Shown here in pieces: positions 1 to 14,791 of a stretch of 64,000 bases of DNA (positions within the stretch are counted from its first letter, which is position 1; each line of letters starts with the position of its first letter). Source of the stretch: Pipra filicauda. Lineage: Eukaryota > Chordata > Aves > Passeriformes > Pipridae. The notes beneath the pieces were generated by a model. The model ran no database searches. It was not told the DNA's origin and was given only the letters and a program-made list of their open reading frames with translations. The stretch is from positions 434,001 to 498,000 of the forward strand of contig NW_024104529.1 of the NCBI RefSeq assembly GCF_003945595.2, read 5' to 3'. The position numbers were made by a program, and so were the translations under genes.

Positions 1-227
1 TTAAACACAGCCAAGACCTGCAATCATGCAACTGCAACATACTGTGAATAGATAATAGTTGCCAGCATTTCAGACAAATACATATACCAGTACTTTTATT
101 CAGTGAATGTATGAAAATTAATTGCGTGGAGAGGGGTGAGGGGGCAAAAAGCCATGTTTGTCTCCCACGGATTTCACTTCCCATGAAACTGGTAAGATCG
201 AGATATTTTATTCCCCAGTCACTGCAT

Positions 228-230
<3 letters not shown>

Positions 231-261
<31 letters not shown>

Positions 262-263
262 AA
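231..263. repeat. (AAAAC)n simple repeat
   Basis: A-rich tract with three clean AAAAC units flanked by longer A-runs. It is an ordinary intronic microsatellite inside JMJD1C intron 1. Confidence 0.9.
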
Positions 264-3200
264 ATCAGGAAGGATGGAATGACATAGCTAAAACCTATTT
301 CCTCAAGTCTCTCTCAGGATGGGAAGATCACAACTGATGAACAAGACAAATATTTCACCCACTCAGGGAACCAGTTAAGTTTCTCCCATTTCCCACTACC
401 TCATGTTTACAGTAGGAAATGAAGGCTGAATAAACAAGATGCAGAAGTAACATTAAATGTGTTACATACAGGCAAAGACAGCTTTGCTAGTTTTGCTCAT
501 GAGAAGAAATCTGAATATTCCTTATATCCAAATAAAACTTAAGATGATTTGGTACATAGATTATTAGATACCAAAATGAGCTGCCAAGGAATTTTGGCAC
601 AAATTCATGGGAATTGCAAAAATAAAGAAACATACCTGACAAAGTTCCACAGCACTGGAAAAATTAAGTGTTCTTGAGCACTGAGAGCAAAGGGCAAAGA
701 TTTCCGGGCTTTCTAATGTGTGTGGCTTCTCTTACCATCACATCCCTTCCTTTCTAATGCTGATACTTAAAAAAAAAACCAACATGTTTTCACAGGACAT
801 TTTTGCCCAAGAGTCCACAATGGCAGAACTGGCTGTTAAGAATAACCCTTGCTCTCAGTACAGGCTGTTTTCTTACGTGCTTTCTGCACCCAAGATGCTA
901 ATAAGAAAAAAAATTAAAAGCCCCATCCAATCCAAACAAAATCTTTTAAAAAAAGCACACGCATATATGCAGGATGCCAAGACAAGATCGACCCTTCTGC
1001 AATTGATTTTTAAATTCAGAACCAGAAATGGGCAATTTAGTATCTTTTTCATATTGAACATCTAATCCTTTAAATGATTATTCTTCCCACACGCAACACA
1101 CTGAAAAACAATTGCAGAGCTCTGAGGAAAGCCAGCACCTGCAGGAAAGGGTTTAATCTGGCAACTGCTGGTGTTGTTGAGTTATTCATCACATAAATCT
1201 CTTATTAAGTCCCACCTCTTTCCTGTAGTTCCAACCGTTGGAGTTTGAGAAAACAGACCTCGTTTCATGCTAAACTCCCACCACTAAGCAGCTGAATCTC
1301 CTACATTACTTAGGATACTGTTCGTGAGAGCAGACTTCACATGGAGTCATGCAACATCCTGTTCCAAGCCAAATGCTCCAGATGGGATATGTTTCACTGC
1401 TGCCTCCCCCTCCCCAGCCCATTTAAGCTTGTTCTTTTTTCTTTGAAAGCATTTATCCCAAACTGATGCTGTAACAGCATGCTAAAACTGACCTTTTAAG
1501 AAAAATACAGACAACCCAAAATTTACTTAAAAAGAAAAAAATCCACACCACTTAAATTACCAAAATATTTGCGTTAGCTAACCAATTAGCAAAACTATGC
1601 ATATAAGAAAACAAATCACTCGATGCAGCTCTATACTGCAGGAAAATCTGCCCTGTTTCAGAGAGTTTACTAATCATTTAAAAGCTTAACATTGTCACGC
1701 ACGTTACTAATCTAATGGAAGTTCTCATCGACATAACAAGGAAAAAACTGTCTAGTCTGCTGATCACTCTGAATGCTGGCAATTGCTCAAACATCTGCTA
1801 AAGGTCAGATTTCCACTGCATGGAACCAATCAATGAAGCTACACAACACTCCCAGCGCCATTGGAAGTGCCAAACAAAGACCACTGTTTTACATAAGCAA
1901 AGAAACTCAGCCTGAAATCTTCCAAAACACTACCAGCAAAGTCCTCGCTCCTGTCCCCACACTGCGCTCCCCTACCTGGCAGTGCCTGTAAAGATTTATT
2001 CTAGTTTTGCTTTTTAGAGCAGATACCGAGTTACTTAATGCCAGACCATTTTTCCACGTTGTTACATAGTGGGCAGCTGATACCACACAGAAACACCGCA
2101 GAGGAAAAAAATGAATGTATATCCAAACAAAAGGGGATTTTGTTTAAATGTTAATCATCATAAAAACAAAGTTTCAGAAAACTGAGTATTGACACATTTG
2201 GTGCCTTTGTTTCAAACTCGGTGCCTTCAACAAAACCCCACCCCTACTGAGTTCTAAAAAACAGATCTTAAGAGTTGAAAAACAGCCTGAAATCATAAAA
2301 TTCTGCCCTAAAATCCTTACTAAGCAACCTCAGAAATATAATCCCAATATCCTAACAGATTAGGGAATTGTTGGCTCCTGCTAAAATCAACAAGCTCTAT
2401 ATTTCGACAGCTTATCACATGTCATAAAACCAGCTCTTTAGCAAGAGTCCACACAGAAGGAATAAATGATCAATTCCAATGCTGCTGAAAAGCTGAGCTT
2501 GTTCTATTTTTACACATAAAATGCTATTTTATATAATCTGGCACTGATTTACAAGAGGAGCCTTTTGCAGACAGAAGAGGAGGGCAAAAAACAAAGCAAT
2601 CTCATGGAATTTGGGAATTATTTATGTTAATTGTTTGTCACTAAGTGAACAACTACAAACTACAATTTTAAGGCTTATTTTATAAAATGAGCCCTGCAGT
2701 GCTCTCAGGTTGCTCCAGACCCCCAGCCCTCCTTGCCACAGCTGGGACAGAGCGACCAAATGGCCTCCCAACTCCTCCTACAGAGAAGCTGCTCCCTTGG
2801 CAAATCCCAGCAGAAGCACCATGCCAGGAGTCAGTGCTATCCGTGGGTCAGAGGTGTGATCCTGTGGGACAGCAGACTGACACAGTGGGCACGGGACAAG
2901 GGACTGGGACTCCCCCAGTGCCACCTGGCTCACTGCAAAGGGGCATCTCCTGACAGAAGTACGGGCTGCTCCTACAGGTACCTACAGGAAGTTTTAATGA
3001 CATGATAAAAATTGGCATTATCCAAGGCACAAAAAGGAAATTACTAAAATTGAATTCAAATACATCTTTCAAAGGAAAGACTCTTTGTTGGTTGGAGTTC
3101 TTTTTTTTTTATTGCTTTGTTAAAGCTGAACGGCAATAGGACTATGGGATATTCCATGGAGATAGTTATTTCTCTGTACTAGTTCCACTTACTCTTTGAA

Positions 3201-6200
3201 AAATGCCTTCAGCTCCTCTGAGCAGCCTTTTTTCCTGAATGCTTCTTGTCTCATCTAGCTATTAAGTGTCTGGGCTGATCCTATATTTGTGGGATACTTA
3301 GGGGTAGAGTTTTGTCGCACTTCAAAAAACAGAAGGCAGCCCCAGAAAGGCCTATCAGCATCCAGCTGTCTCCTAACCTTCAACCATTCACCCAACTCTC
3401 CCTTCAAGGGAAGCCAGGAAAATGAACAAACATCTGTATGAGATGCTTCAGGGAAGAGCACCACGGCCAATAAAAGTTCTGTCGTGCTCTGTGTTTCTTT
3501 CAGCAGGTCTGTACAAGTTGCCATTACAAAGAAGTTTCTGCAAATTATGTTTAGAAGCAGTGTTATTGCCTATAAGGGAATAAGTAGCAACACACATTCA
3601 AGCAGCAATTCAGTATAAGGACCATAGATCAATGACACCTTGTAGAATTTGGGTGCTTTTATATGCAAACGTTACCAATTGCATTAACATACTTGAGTAC
3701 AGACTTTATTTAAACCGATACTGTACTCAGGAAGCAGCCTGGCCAGGTGGGAATACAGAATATATACCCAAATTACTGTATGAACCCAAATTACTGACAT
3801 TAGTTCACACCTCTACACGTGTGTGGGAGAGTATTGGTCTGGAATTCCTCTTACACTTTAACAAAAGGCAGGACAAAGGAATGCTCAACTCTCACTACTG
3901 ACGTGGATATGTGTTACAAACAGTCAGCAGGATTTACTTTTGGGAAAGCTACCAAACAAGGTTAATTTCTCCAGGTTTCTGGAATATCCACCTCTACCTT
4001 CGAGAAGATGCCAGTTTCCAGGGATTTTTTCATGCCATATTAACTTCACAAAGCAATAAGTTAAGACAGAAGGTGCCCATAATGCCCGATAAACACGAAC
4101 TGCACATGCAGAGGGCACCTACACCACCTTTACTGATTGAGGGCTCAGCTTGGACATTATCCAACAAGTGAGGAAGAGGGATGATGGAAGCGAGCTAGAA
4201 GATGTGTAAAGACCAGTTTTATGAGGGTAGGCCAACTGCCAGAGCATTTACTTTGAACTCCACGTTACCGTGGCTACCACAGCTTAAACCCGGCTCAAGT
4301 ACATCTGCTCTGCACTGCAGGGCACACACAGAGACTCGACAGCTTGCTCTGCTTTCCTCCAATGGGAGTCACTCTGGCTGCTTTTAGGGAATCCACTGAG
4401 AAGCAAATTATTTAAGTAGTCGGTAACAACCCTCAGTAACACACGAGTCACAATGTAACCTTGTAGCTTAAGTTAAAAAAAAAAAGCTGCCGAAATGGTG
4501 CTTCCCCGGGAGCTGTACAACGAGTGACTAACCCAAGAGAGGCACAACTAGGTCACCATTAGACATCCACTATCCCAGCTTCAATTATTTGGGAAGGAGT
4601 TCAGTACTTAAATCTTGGATTTAAAGCTTCTAGTCATGCATAACTATGGTTATCCCCTACAGAATTACAGCACTTATTCATTCTGTACTGAATGGGGGTT
4701 TTTTGAAAGAATTCTCAAAAGTTCACTAGTTCAAAGTATGTAGAAAGTTCTTTAAATACGTGCTACCAGAACTACTGCCCAAATCATCTCCATACATGTA
4801 TATTTAAGATTAGTATCTTACAGTTTATTTAGTGAAATGGAGAAAAATTTAGATTTAGCAGCAATTTTCTCCCATGACTGTTAAGAGAATGAAGAATAAT
4901 GCTCTCCAGAGAACCTCTCCAAACAATTGCCCTTTTTCCACAACAGCTGCCATTTACTTACACTCTCAGAAGGACGGATGCCATGGGCTGCCTCTCAGCA
5001 AAGAATAACTGTTACCTCGCTTTCATCCTTCCTCAAAGTCATCATCCATATCCCCACAGATAGGAAGCCTCTTTCTCCCCTGGGGGCAATTGGCTTCATT
5101 CCCAGTAGCGAAAACAGAAGGCAAGTAGTGGCCATCTTTGTTCAGGCAGTTGTGGCTTCAGCCAGACTGAAAAATGAGAAGTTGCAGCACAATGGAGGGA
5201 AACGGGCTTTTAGGATCCTTCTGCTAAAAATTTATCTCAGTCCTTAACATCCTCAGACCTCCTGCATCTCAACTGGCCAACAAGATGGACACACAGAAGG
5301 AGGAAATAGATATATATTTGAAGTGTGAGGGGAAAAAAAAAAAAAGAAACACGAAAATTCAGTTGACAAAATATCAAGAAGGAAAATAAACTGCGGGTCC
5401 TGTTTCCCTGAGTCAGTGAGGCGAGGCAGCTGTAAATCCGTCTAACCAGCTCCGCATTCTCCATTGCTTTGTAGCTCCAAAATGCATAAAACAGCTATCA
5501 CATGCCAGTCAATCTGACCCTCCGAATTGTCAGAAGTCTACTTTATTTAACACAGACTCCCTCTTTAGGAATGTTCTTTTGTACAAAGTGGGTAAGAACG
5601 CTGCCTACAGGAGTGCAAAAGATGGGTCAAGCCAAAGAAATTGCCAGGAGAGAACTACATAAAGGCTGAGTCGAGTCACTCATTTAGAATCAAAGGGAGC
5701 ATTTTACTGGGGGAAGGCTGGGGGTTGGGGAAACACCGACACGTGGAGGACAGGACAAAGACTTACAAAACAACCTTTAGAAGTTTAAGATGCTATTAAT
5801 TCTGCTTACTGTAATTAACTGCGTGGTCGGGGAAATGCAGGCTTTAACAACAGACACAGCCAATTCCATTTTCCTCAAAATTTTCTGTTACAAATTGCTC
5901 TGTAATAGTCTGTTTAAAATACTCTTTGGAAGTTTATGGTTTTACTACTCTAGTTGTCTTGGTGACGATTACATTCTTCTCCCATCCCAAAATACCAATC
6001 ACATTCTCTACCTTAACTTAGAAGTCCTTAAGATTTCGCTGCAAAGCACTGAAAGTACAAAGTGTGGCAGGTGGGATTATTCTGCTGAGTTGACAGCATT
6101 ACCATTTCCTGACATCCTAGAGCTTCATTTTGTAGTCTCTATCATTAATTACATTAATATTGTTTTGTATTCTTTGTTATTCCAGTGCAAAACGTAATTA

Positions 6201-9200
6201 AAGATAAACTAGAGCTGCCAAGATGCTTTTATCTCTCAGACGCCTGCAGGGCTTTTGCACTTTAGTTTCATACCTTCTTCAAAATTTTGGGAAGCACGCT
6301 AGGCAGCCAGCTAATTTAATGGGTTTTGTTTCATTAAATATTCTTGCATATAGCACTGGCAATACTCCCTCCTCTCCCCATTTGCAAGGATGTTAATACT
6401 CAGTTATAAGGAAGCTTAATTGAAGTATCAAAAAGAAATCAATTTAGAAAGCATAATTACACTCTGATCTGTGAGCACACAAACACTTAGATTCCTAGTT
6501 AAACTGTCAGCAAAGGCAGCAGTCTGTAAAGTTAATCAAGCATGTCATAAAAAGTAACAATTAGAACAATTTACTCCTTCAGAAGACAAAAAAGCAGAAC
6601 GGGAGAGAAAAGGAAACCGAAGCCCAAGTCCTTAAACTACCAAGGGAACTAAGGGAAAGTCTGTGTTGTATCCAACAGCCGGGCAGAATCCAGACAGCAG
6701 AACACTTGCAACATTAACACCAACAGGTACAGCCAGAACTGCCACCATGCCCGTGGGGCCTCTTGTTTCACGGGAGATAAATGGGATTAGTGCAACATCA
6801 TCTGCTTACACAGATCAGGAAATCAAATTATCACTTTGTACAGGTCACACGGTACAAAGGATGTATTTTTACAACAGATGCACAAATGCAATAAACCCAT
6901 GAAACGCAAGGAAAAGGTTTTCCCAGGCCCAAGTTTGGAAATGCCATATCCCATCACTGCTCTGGCATCTTATGTGACCAGTGATTCACAGACTCTGCAG
7001 GGCCAGGTAATACCTCACAAGTGACAAGTCACCAGCATCTGAGAGGTTCAACACAGCTGACGTGCACTTCAGTTACAGGTAACGTGTGACCAAAAAACAT
7101 TCATTTCTAGAAGACATTTCTTGAGTGAGTGTAACTTATGCTCATTATGCCCAATTATACATACAACCTGTAAGAGACCAACTCTAAGAATCAGAGATCT
7201 ACCCCTTACAACCCAACAGTTGAAGGGACTCACAGGTCTCATACTCAGATTCTGACAGACTAACAGAGCAAACCTTAAGATGGAACAGCTACTCCTTTTA
7301 CAGCTCTGTAAGTTCTTCCGCTCGAGTGCCTCGGCGCCAGAAAACAGAGGGGAAGCGCTCAAACATCCCCAAGATACCCTGTTTGTATTTCTTTTCAATT
7401 CACTGCTCTTCAGCCCATATCTTTGAAGGACCTCACCATTTCCAGTATGGTGACAATTCCCCTCTTCTAGAAATGCAAGCATATTCCAGATTGTTTGACA
7501 GGCAGGCAAGAGTACTGCAATTACCAGATCTGACAAGAAGGTTCACTTTATTCTTACCTCCCAGAATTAGCATCTTTCCACATTTCCTTACAGACCCAGG
7601 CAGCATTTAGCTATTTCTCAGAATAGCATCCCATAAACCTACAAAATGTAATCACAGATTTCTAATTTAATTCACCTATCAGTTGGCCTGCTCATACCAT
7701 TTCACTGAAGAAATGAGCTGGGACAAAGGAGTATCATATGGTCAGCTAAATCTGAATGTGTGGAAGGGGAGAAAGAAAAAAAGAAACAAGAATTAGCACT
7801 TCAAGGCTCTTTCTAGGGAGCTTTACAGCTATGTTTCAAAGTCTACCTTCCCAAATAGCATTCAACACTAAACAGAAACAAAAGCATGGATGCAAATACC
7901 AAGGTGTACCACCGGCAACAGTGACTGCTACCTTGGATGGTTTGCCTGGCTTGTGTTTGTGCATAGCTCAAGCCTGACAAGCAGTATGGACGAACTCCAA
8001 GTCACTAATTCTTACAGAAATCCATGTATCTATTTACATTTTCCTTCTGCAAGAGAAAGCACCAAAGACTCAACAAAAATAATACTCTATATAGGGGGGA
8101 CTGTGCTCATTTAATAACTGTTTAGTCTCTTTTTTCAGTTTATTTGAAAGGTGATGTTATCATCATCTGACAGCAGAGACTTCATGACTGATGACCAGAT
8201 TTCACCAAGTCTGCAATTCTGATTGGCTATAACATATCCTGAAGTCTCTCAGGATGTTTCAATAGTAAAACCTGAGTTTCTGCAACGTTTTTACTCCACA
8301 AAATAAAATTTGTGGCAGTGCAATTTTGAACCTGGGTGCAAGTATTAAAAAAAAAAATCTCAATTACATTCTTCACATCACATAAACTGCTTCAGGAATT
8401 AGATCTTGCTTCATTGTTGTACCAATTAACAGTGGCTTGTAGAGGACACACCTTCCACATCACTCTCAGCTTTCTTATGGTTTTGGTTTTTTAGAACTTT
8501 TTTTTCCCCCCTAGAAGCAGAAAACAACTCAGTGGTTATTATGTTCCCAAATATACTCCCATTGTATGACTCTGAATTCCCTGTGGAGCTGCAAAATTGA
8601 GTTTCCTGCCACAACACCCTCCAATTCCTTAGCTCCACAACCCTGTCCTGTAGGCTTTACTCAGCCTGGACCCTGGGGATGTGACAGTACACAGTGTGGC
8701 TGAAGCACAACTGCTCTGTGACCCAATTAAATCACCTGCTGAGCTCCCCGGTGCCTTTCTATGCCAAGTGTTAATTTGGACCCCTGTCCACTTACTAGAC
8801 AGCAGTTTTCACTGAATTCTCTATGAAAAAAGAGTTGTCTCTAGTTACTGTAGTTTCGCACACCACATAGTTTACTGGAAATGGTCAAGGGATTCAAATA
8901 TCGAGGAGAGGGAGCAAAAAGACAAGACAAAAGCATAGAAATGCTTCGGCTTCCCCACCACTGTCACAGTTTTCTTTGCATCTGTGCCAACACCAGGATG
9001 AAAGAAAGAAAAAAACCCACAAATCTGAAATAAACTCAATAGGGCAAATTTCTGGAAAGCTCTGCCCTTGAAGGACATGGGGAGATGTGCCCACAACTAC
9101 AGTCCCCCAAAACTGGAGAGAGAGCTGGAGGAGAAGGGGTAGGGAAAGCGAACCTAAATGTTACAGAAAAGAGGAAATTCTTATCTAGCAAGACAGATGT

Positions 9201-12200
9201 GCACAGCAAACTAGATTTTCAAGTACACGTTTTCTTCTTTCCAATGAATTCTAGAAACATTTCCCATTTTCTAGTTTAATCATGGAGAGATGGAGTGGTT
9301 CTTATCATAAATAGACTTAAAGCAGGAACACCAGACTATGCACTCTTAGATATCCAGAATCTAAGCCACTATGCAGTCGTTAGTTCCAACCATGCTACTA
9401 CAAATTGAAATGCCTGCAAAAATGGAAAAGTGAAAAAACTCAGCAGTGCAGGCCTAAATCCCTTCTACAACCATTTCTCAGGACAATATATCTACTACCT
9501 AGTAACTGCCTCCCACCTATGTTAACATTTATAGAACAGAGTTTCTCTGCATTCTTGACAAACTCTTGGCCAGACACCCAAATACTTTTAGAGAGCAGAC
9601 CTTTAAAATTATGTTTCTGTCAAGTCAAGGGGGGGGGAAAGCAGCTTTTTCTTCTCCTCAGGAGTGTGACTATGGTTCGTATAATTAATCATTTTAAGGG
9701 GTATGTCTAAGCAGCAATAGCACATAAAAATACACTGGAAAAACAGAATCAGAAGCTCCTGGGTGGGTGACTACTTGGCAGGAGAGGCACAAACTCACTT
9801 CAGATACTCTTTGAGAAGAATCAAACCACTGTAAAACATCAAAAACATCAAAAATCTATACAAAGTCATACATATAAACAGTATTTTGAGCATCTTCCCC
9901 GACCTGTCACAGGCTCCACTAAGCAATAAAATTAAAATACGACCTTTCAGGCAGGCAAAAGGACTCGTCACCCAACAGCAACAGGGATTCCACAAAGAAT
10001 GTGAGCAATACATCAATGCCTGGACAGTGTGTTGAGCTGACAGAGCTGGGGGTCAGCTGGAACCAATGGCCCCCTGTGCTGCACCATCACTGACACGGTG
10101 ACAGAGGCATTGCTGAAGAGATCACAGCCAGTTGTCCTGACATACTGACAAGAAAAAATTGAGCACGACAAAAGTAATGATTTAAACACTTTCTCAGGGA
10201 AAAAAAAACCAACAAAAACCCACCAAACTCGAAGTCTTACAACTAGAGTGGTTTTTTAAAAGCTATTTAGAAAAAGGGAAAAAAAAAAAAAGGCATTTTG
10301 TAGCAGCTACCAGGTCACCTTCATGTACATACACACACAAAAAACAAGTCACTTCCTTTCCCCTTCAGACACAGCATCCTAAAACATTTTGAAATGGGTT
10401 AGGATGTCATCTGGAAGAGCCAGAAACTCAAGAAGGAAGGAAAAGCAGCAAGCCTAGTAACAACCTGGCAAGTTTCCTTCTGAAAAAGGAAATTTTACCT
10501 AGGAATACTGTACCTGCCCGGAAGTACTAGATACAAAAGTACTACAGTAGTTTGTTTATTTATCTGTGCAGAAAGAGATTTTCATACAACTGGCAAGTCA
10601 GGACTCGCAGGATAATTTAGCTAATTTAGATAATTTGAGACTGCCAAAATGGCAAGCACCAGGCATCAGATTTCTTCCAACAATTAAATAGGACAGACAG
10701 AAACTACTGATCAATTTTCTCCCGGATAACAAAAATATCTATAATAGCTATAGGTTTATGACGAAAAAATGGAACTTATTATTAGGTGAAGCTAGCATTT
10801 TAAAGTTAGATCACCACAGCATTAGTCTGCAAATTATGCTGAGAACTGGAAGCGAAGTCTAGAACAGACTCTCCTGATAATTTCATTTTCTTGCAGCTAA
10901 GAATCAACAAGGGCAAGAGCAGTCAACAGGAACAAAATATATGCTCACGTGACCAGGAAAATACTGAGGAGTTCTTTTTTCTAAGTGGAAATAATTAAAC
11001 ATGCTTTGGAAAGCTCATGCTAGAAAACACAGTAAGCAAGCAGTAAACAGGCACAGGTTTTGCATGTGAAAGGCAAGGATCGTTTTAAGCCAGTGAAACA
11101 AGTGAAATCCACTGGACTTAAACGATGTATTGCTATAACACCATATGTCCAAACGTAACTGGAAAGAACTGGATCATGCAGACATCATCAAAAAAGGACT
11201 CAATACAGCAACATTATTTGCTTTTGAAAATGTTTGCAAACATTGAAAGGGTGAGAAAATGTGGATCTACAAGGGGAGAGCAATAAAAATAACTATAGTT
11301 TAAGGTTCATTAGGGTTTATAGTTCCTTACCAATACAACTTTGTGGATGTTTCTTAGAGGAACTTGTGAACAAAACTGTCTACCACATCTACCAAATGGT
11401 TCCATGGTACTATGGAACAGACCATAATTCCTTGCCAAAGTGAGCTTAAACTTCTTGTATAACATAACAGAGACAGCAACAACATTATTTTACTGGAGTA
11501 AAGAATACCAATTGCAAAAGGCTTCTTCAGGTATACTTGTGCAGAATTTACATTCTCAGATTATATTAAAAAAAAAACAAAACACATAAAAGCCTAAGAA
11601 CGATCCTGCAGTTTCAGTAAATCACTTAAATACCAAAATTAGCACTTGTGTCTGCTTCATCTCTGCCAAAACCATTTACACCCTATTATAATTACTTCAA
11701 AGTTATGCTCATGTAGTAGCTACAGTTCTCATTATTTTATAACTGTGGATCCTACTCATAATGCACGTGTGCATCCAAGCCAAGTGAGGGAATTCTCCTT
11801 GGCAGCCTCTGTCAGGGGTCACGCGAGCACTCCCCGTGCCCTCCCGCTGCCAGGATCAAGCACAGGAGGGTCAAGGCAACACAGGCTGCCATGTGGGCCC
11901 CAGGGCAAACAAAACTGAGCTGCAGGAGCACAGGGCAAGGGGCTGGATCAACAAGTACAGAACATTTCTGAGCACGACAGTTATATTAAGTAACAGCTTT
12001 TTGCTCGAGTATCCCCGTGTGTGACTGTTCCTCAGCACCTCGGTCGTGTAGGAGATGGAAGCTGGAAATTCAGCTGAAAGATCAGAGAGCCAGCTCTCAG
12101 TGCATCTGTTCCCAGTGCTTCCCTCAGCACATTGTTTGCTCGGTGCACACACGGAGACCACGTAGCCTCTCCCTCACCACAGGGACCTCACCAAAATAAT

Positions 12201-12479
12201 CTATGAAGACAGTCTGAGACCCAGCTGAACAACTTCCAGCATACAGTGGAGCATTTGTTGATATCATTCCTTGTTATGCCTCGATCTGTAATCCGCTTTA
12301 GCAGCGTGTGCCAAAAACTACTCCTTCTACAACCAAAAGAAACAAAACAATTCAGGCATTAAGCAAACAGATCCTGCTCCACACAAATACAGCATTTCAA
12401 AAAATCAGACTATATCACCCTGCTCCAGCCTGACGAGCAAGAGGCAGGCACTCTAGGCCAAAGAGAGGTTCTCAGAAAA

Positions 12480-12520
12480 TTTGTGAAATCTGTCAAAAAA
12501 TTTGTGTGTCTGTCAAAAAA
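12480..12520. repeat. Two-copy 20-base tandem duplication
   Basis: Two adjacent units, 12480..12500 and 12501..12520, both begin TTTGTG and end TCTGTCAAAAAA. They differ by one base of length and a few substitutions in the middle. This is probably a small slippage duplication in the JMJD1C intron; no function is suggested. Confidence 0.8.
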
Positions 12521-14747
12521 TAACACTGTAACCACAGATATCTTGCTGTACAAGGTCTGATAAACAAAACCAGCGAGGCTGTGCCAGAACCGGTGAGATT
12601 ACCTGGTTGTTTAACAGATCCATCCATGAGAGAAGGAACACAACAGTTGAGCCAAGATCCACAATCAACACTGGGCTCTTCTCTGTAAAAGCAGCTGATC
12701 TACTCAAGGAATTATTTATTTGAGGGTCTCCAGGCCCAGCACAGACTGTTTTGTAAACCAGAGGTTCTGCCACAAAGATCAGCTAATTTGTCAATCACTG
12801 CACAGCCATGAAATGTTTCAGATTTACCATCAACCATTCCCACACCTGGACTGCTTTGGACAAGGTCTCTGTCTCCATGTCCAGTGTAACACTGACCTAC
12901 ACAGCCATTCCTCAGAACATCTCCATTTTCCATGCAGAATCAGACAGAAGGACCTTCATGTTCTCAACTGGTTGGCTGGTTTCTCAAAAGCTCATGTGAA
13001 AGTTAATACTCATTGATCAAATGACTGGCAGGTAATGAAAGAGTGAATATATTTCCAAGACAAATGTCTTCTCACTTTGTTGACCACTGAAAAACAAACT
13101 GTCTTACATATACCTTTTTAAAAAAAGGCTGATGCACCAATGCAACCCTTGTAAGCAGTATCATGCAATGATAACTATCACTACCAGTGGGTGGCTTGTA
13201 AGCTTAACAACAAACAGCTTTGCATTTGAAATGCGTCCTGATGGAAATCTTTCACTCTCTGGAACCACAAGACCACTGCAGAAAATTACAGACTGGGACA
13301 AGCAGATTTGGCCTTGTAACGCTGACCTGCAGGTCTCCTGGGAAAACAAATCACAAATGACTCTGTTTTCTGAATAGGGATGATTCAGGCACCTCGGTGT
13401 CAATGGATAACTACACCTACAGACTTTGCTACCAAAAGACAGTTCATAAAATTTCATGAGCTGCTTAACCACAAAGACCTGCAATGAGTAAAGCACTTGA
13501 GCCTTTAAACCATACCAAAGTTTTTCCTGGTTTTGCACCCAGTAAGAATTTTTTCAAAGGAGAGTTACTGTATTATCACAGAGCATCTCTCAAGGAATAC
13601 CAAAGTATTGCTAATTGGAAATCTATTTTTATAATAATACCAGTATCTGCTACATCAAGAGACTGAAGCATTGCTCTGACAATTAACTGTTATCCAGAAC
13701 AATCTGCCAAAGTTTGCTATCAAGCTCCCTGTTGGTTTGACAAAGAAATTAGTGAACGTTTCCCCACAGAGTTTTGATAGTACAGCTTAATAATAAACTG
13801 TTCTGCCTGGAAAATACAGGGGGGTGGGAAGGGGAAGGTAGACAAGAGTCAAAAAAATTATTGACATCCATCTGCCTATGAGATCAAACTTCTTAGGTAC
13901 TGTTGTTTTAATTTCGAAGTGCCATGACTGCTAGAGAGAACTGAAGAGTACTGTGAAGATACTCAACCCCCTTGGAAGGTATCCAATTTATGTGGTTAGC
14001 ATGGTGTGATGATGTGGAAACAGAAGATAATGTGGCCCACAGATCTTTGGCAGGCTTTAAAATATCATCTTTCATCGTAAAATTACTCTATTTTAAGCGG
14101 GTGATTGAAAGGTACTAATAAGGCATTTGGGCTGGCTGCTGCTGTGGAGAGATCTGCAGTGTTTCTAGAAGAATTGCAGAACTATTGAAAGGAGCCAAGA
14201 GACTTTAAAAGTCCTCTATTTAAAGTTACCTACCTAGCACAGTGGCCATCTGCATATTGAGACCTGTGTTAGGAAAGGGTCAAGAAACAACTTTGATTAA
14301 CCACCCATTTTACTTCACTGATATCTCTCCACTTACTGGGGCCACAGTGGAGAACAAATAAATAAAGTCTTGGATTACCGGTCAGCTTTGAGGGAACCAT
14401 AAAATAACTGCTTTGGAAGCTACAGGCAGAAATCTGGTTTAAGATCTATAAAAACAAGAGGCATTTAAAGATCCTCTTCTCCTGAAAGACCATCAAGGAA
14501 AATAAAGACCTCAAGCAAGGTTTATTCTAAGTTGAGTCACTGAGCTACACAGTTCTCCAGTACTCCAGTACTGCACTGAGGCACAGCACTGCAAACTCAA
14601 AATCAGCAGGCTTTTCCCTCCCTTTTCTTTTTGTTAACCTGTCTTCAGTGCAGCTTCTTTCCCATCTCATCCCGCTTACATCCAAGCTGCATGAATATAA
14701 GTTTTCCCAGACTTTCTACTGCCACACGTCCCCTCAAAGTCACAAAC

Positions 14748-14791
14748 CCTCAGTGAGGGAACACCACCAGCAGTGAGGGAACACCACTGGC
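14748..14791. repeat. Short near-tandem duplication (CAGTGAGGGAACACCAC)
   Basis: The 17-base string CAGTGAGGGAACACCAC occurs twice, the copies separated by about four bases. It is a local duplication within JMJD1C intron 1 with no recognised family. Confidence 0.75.
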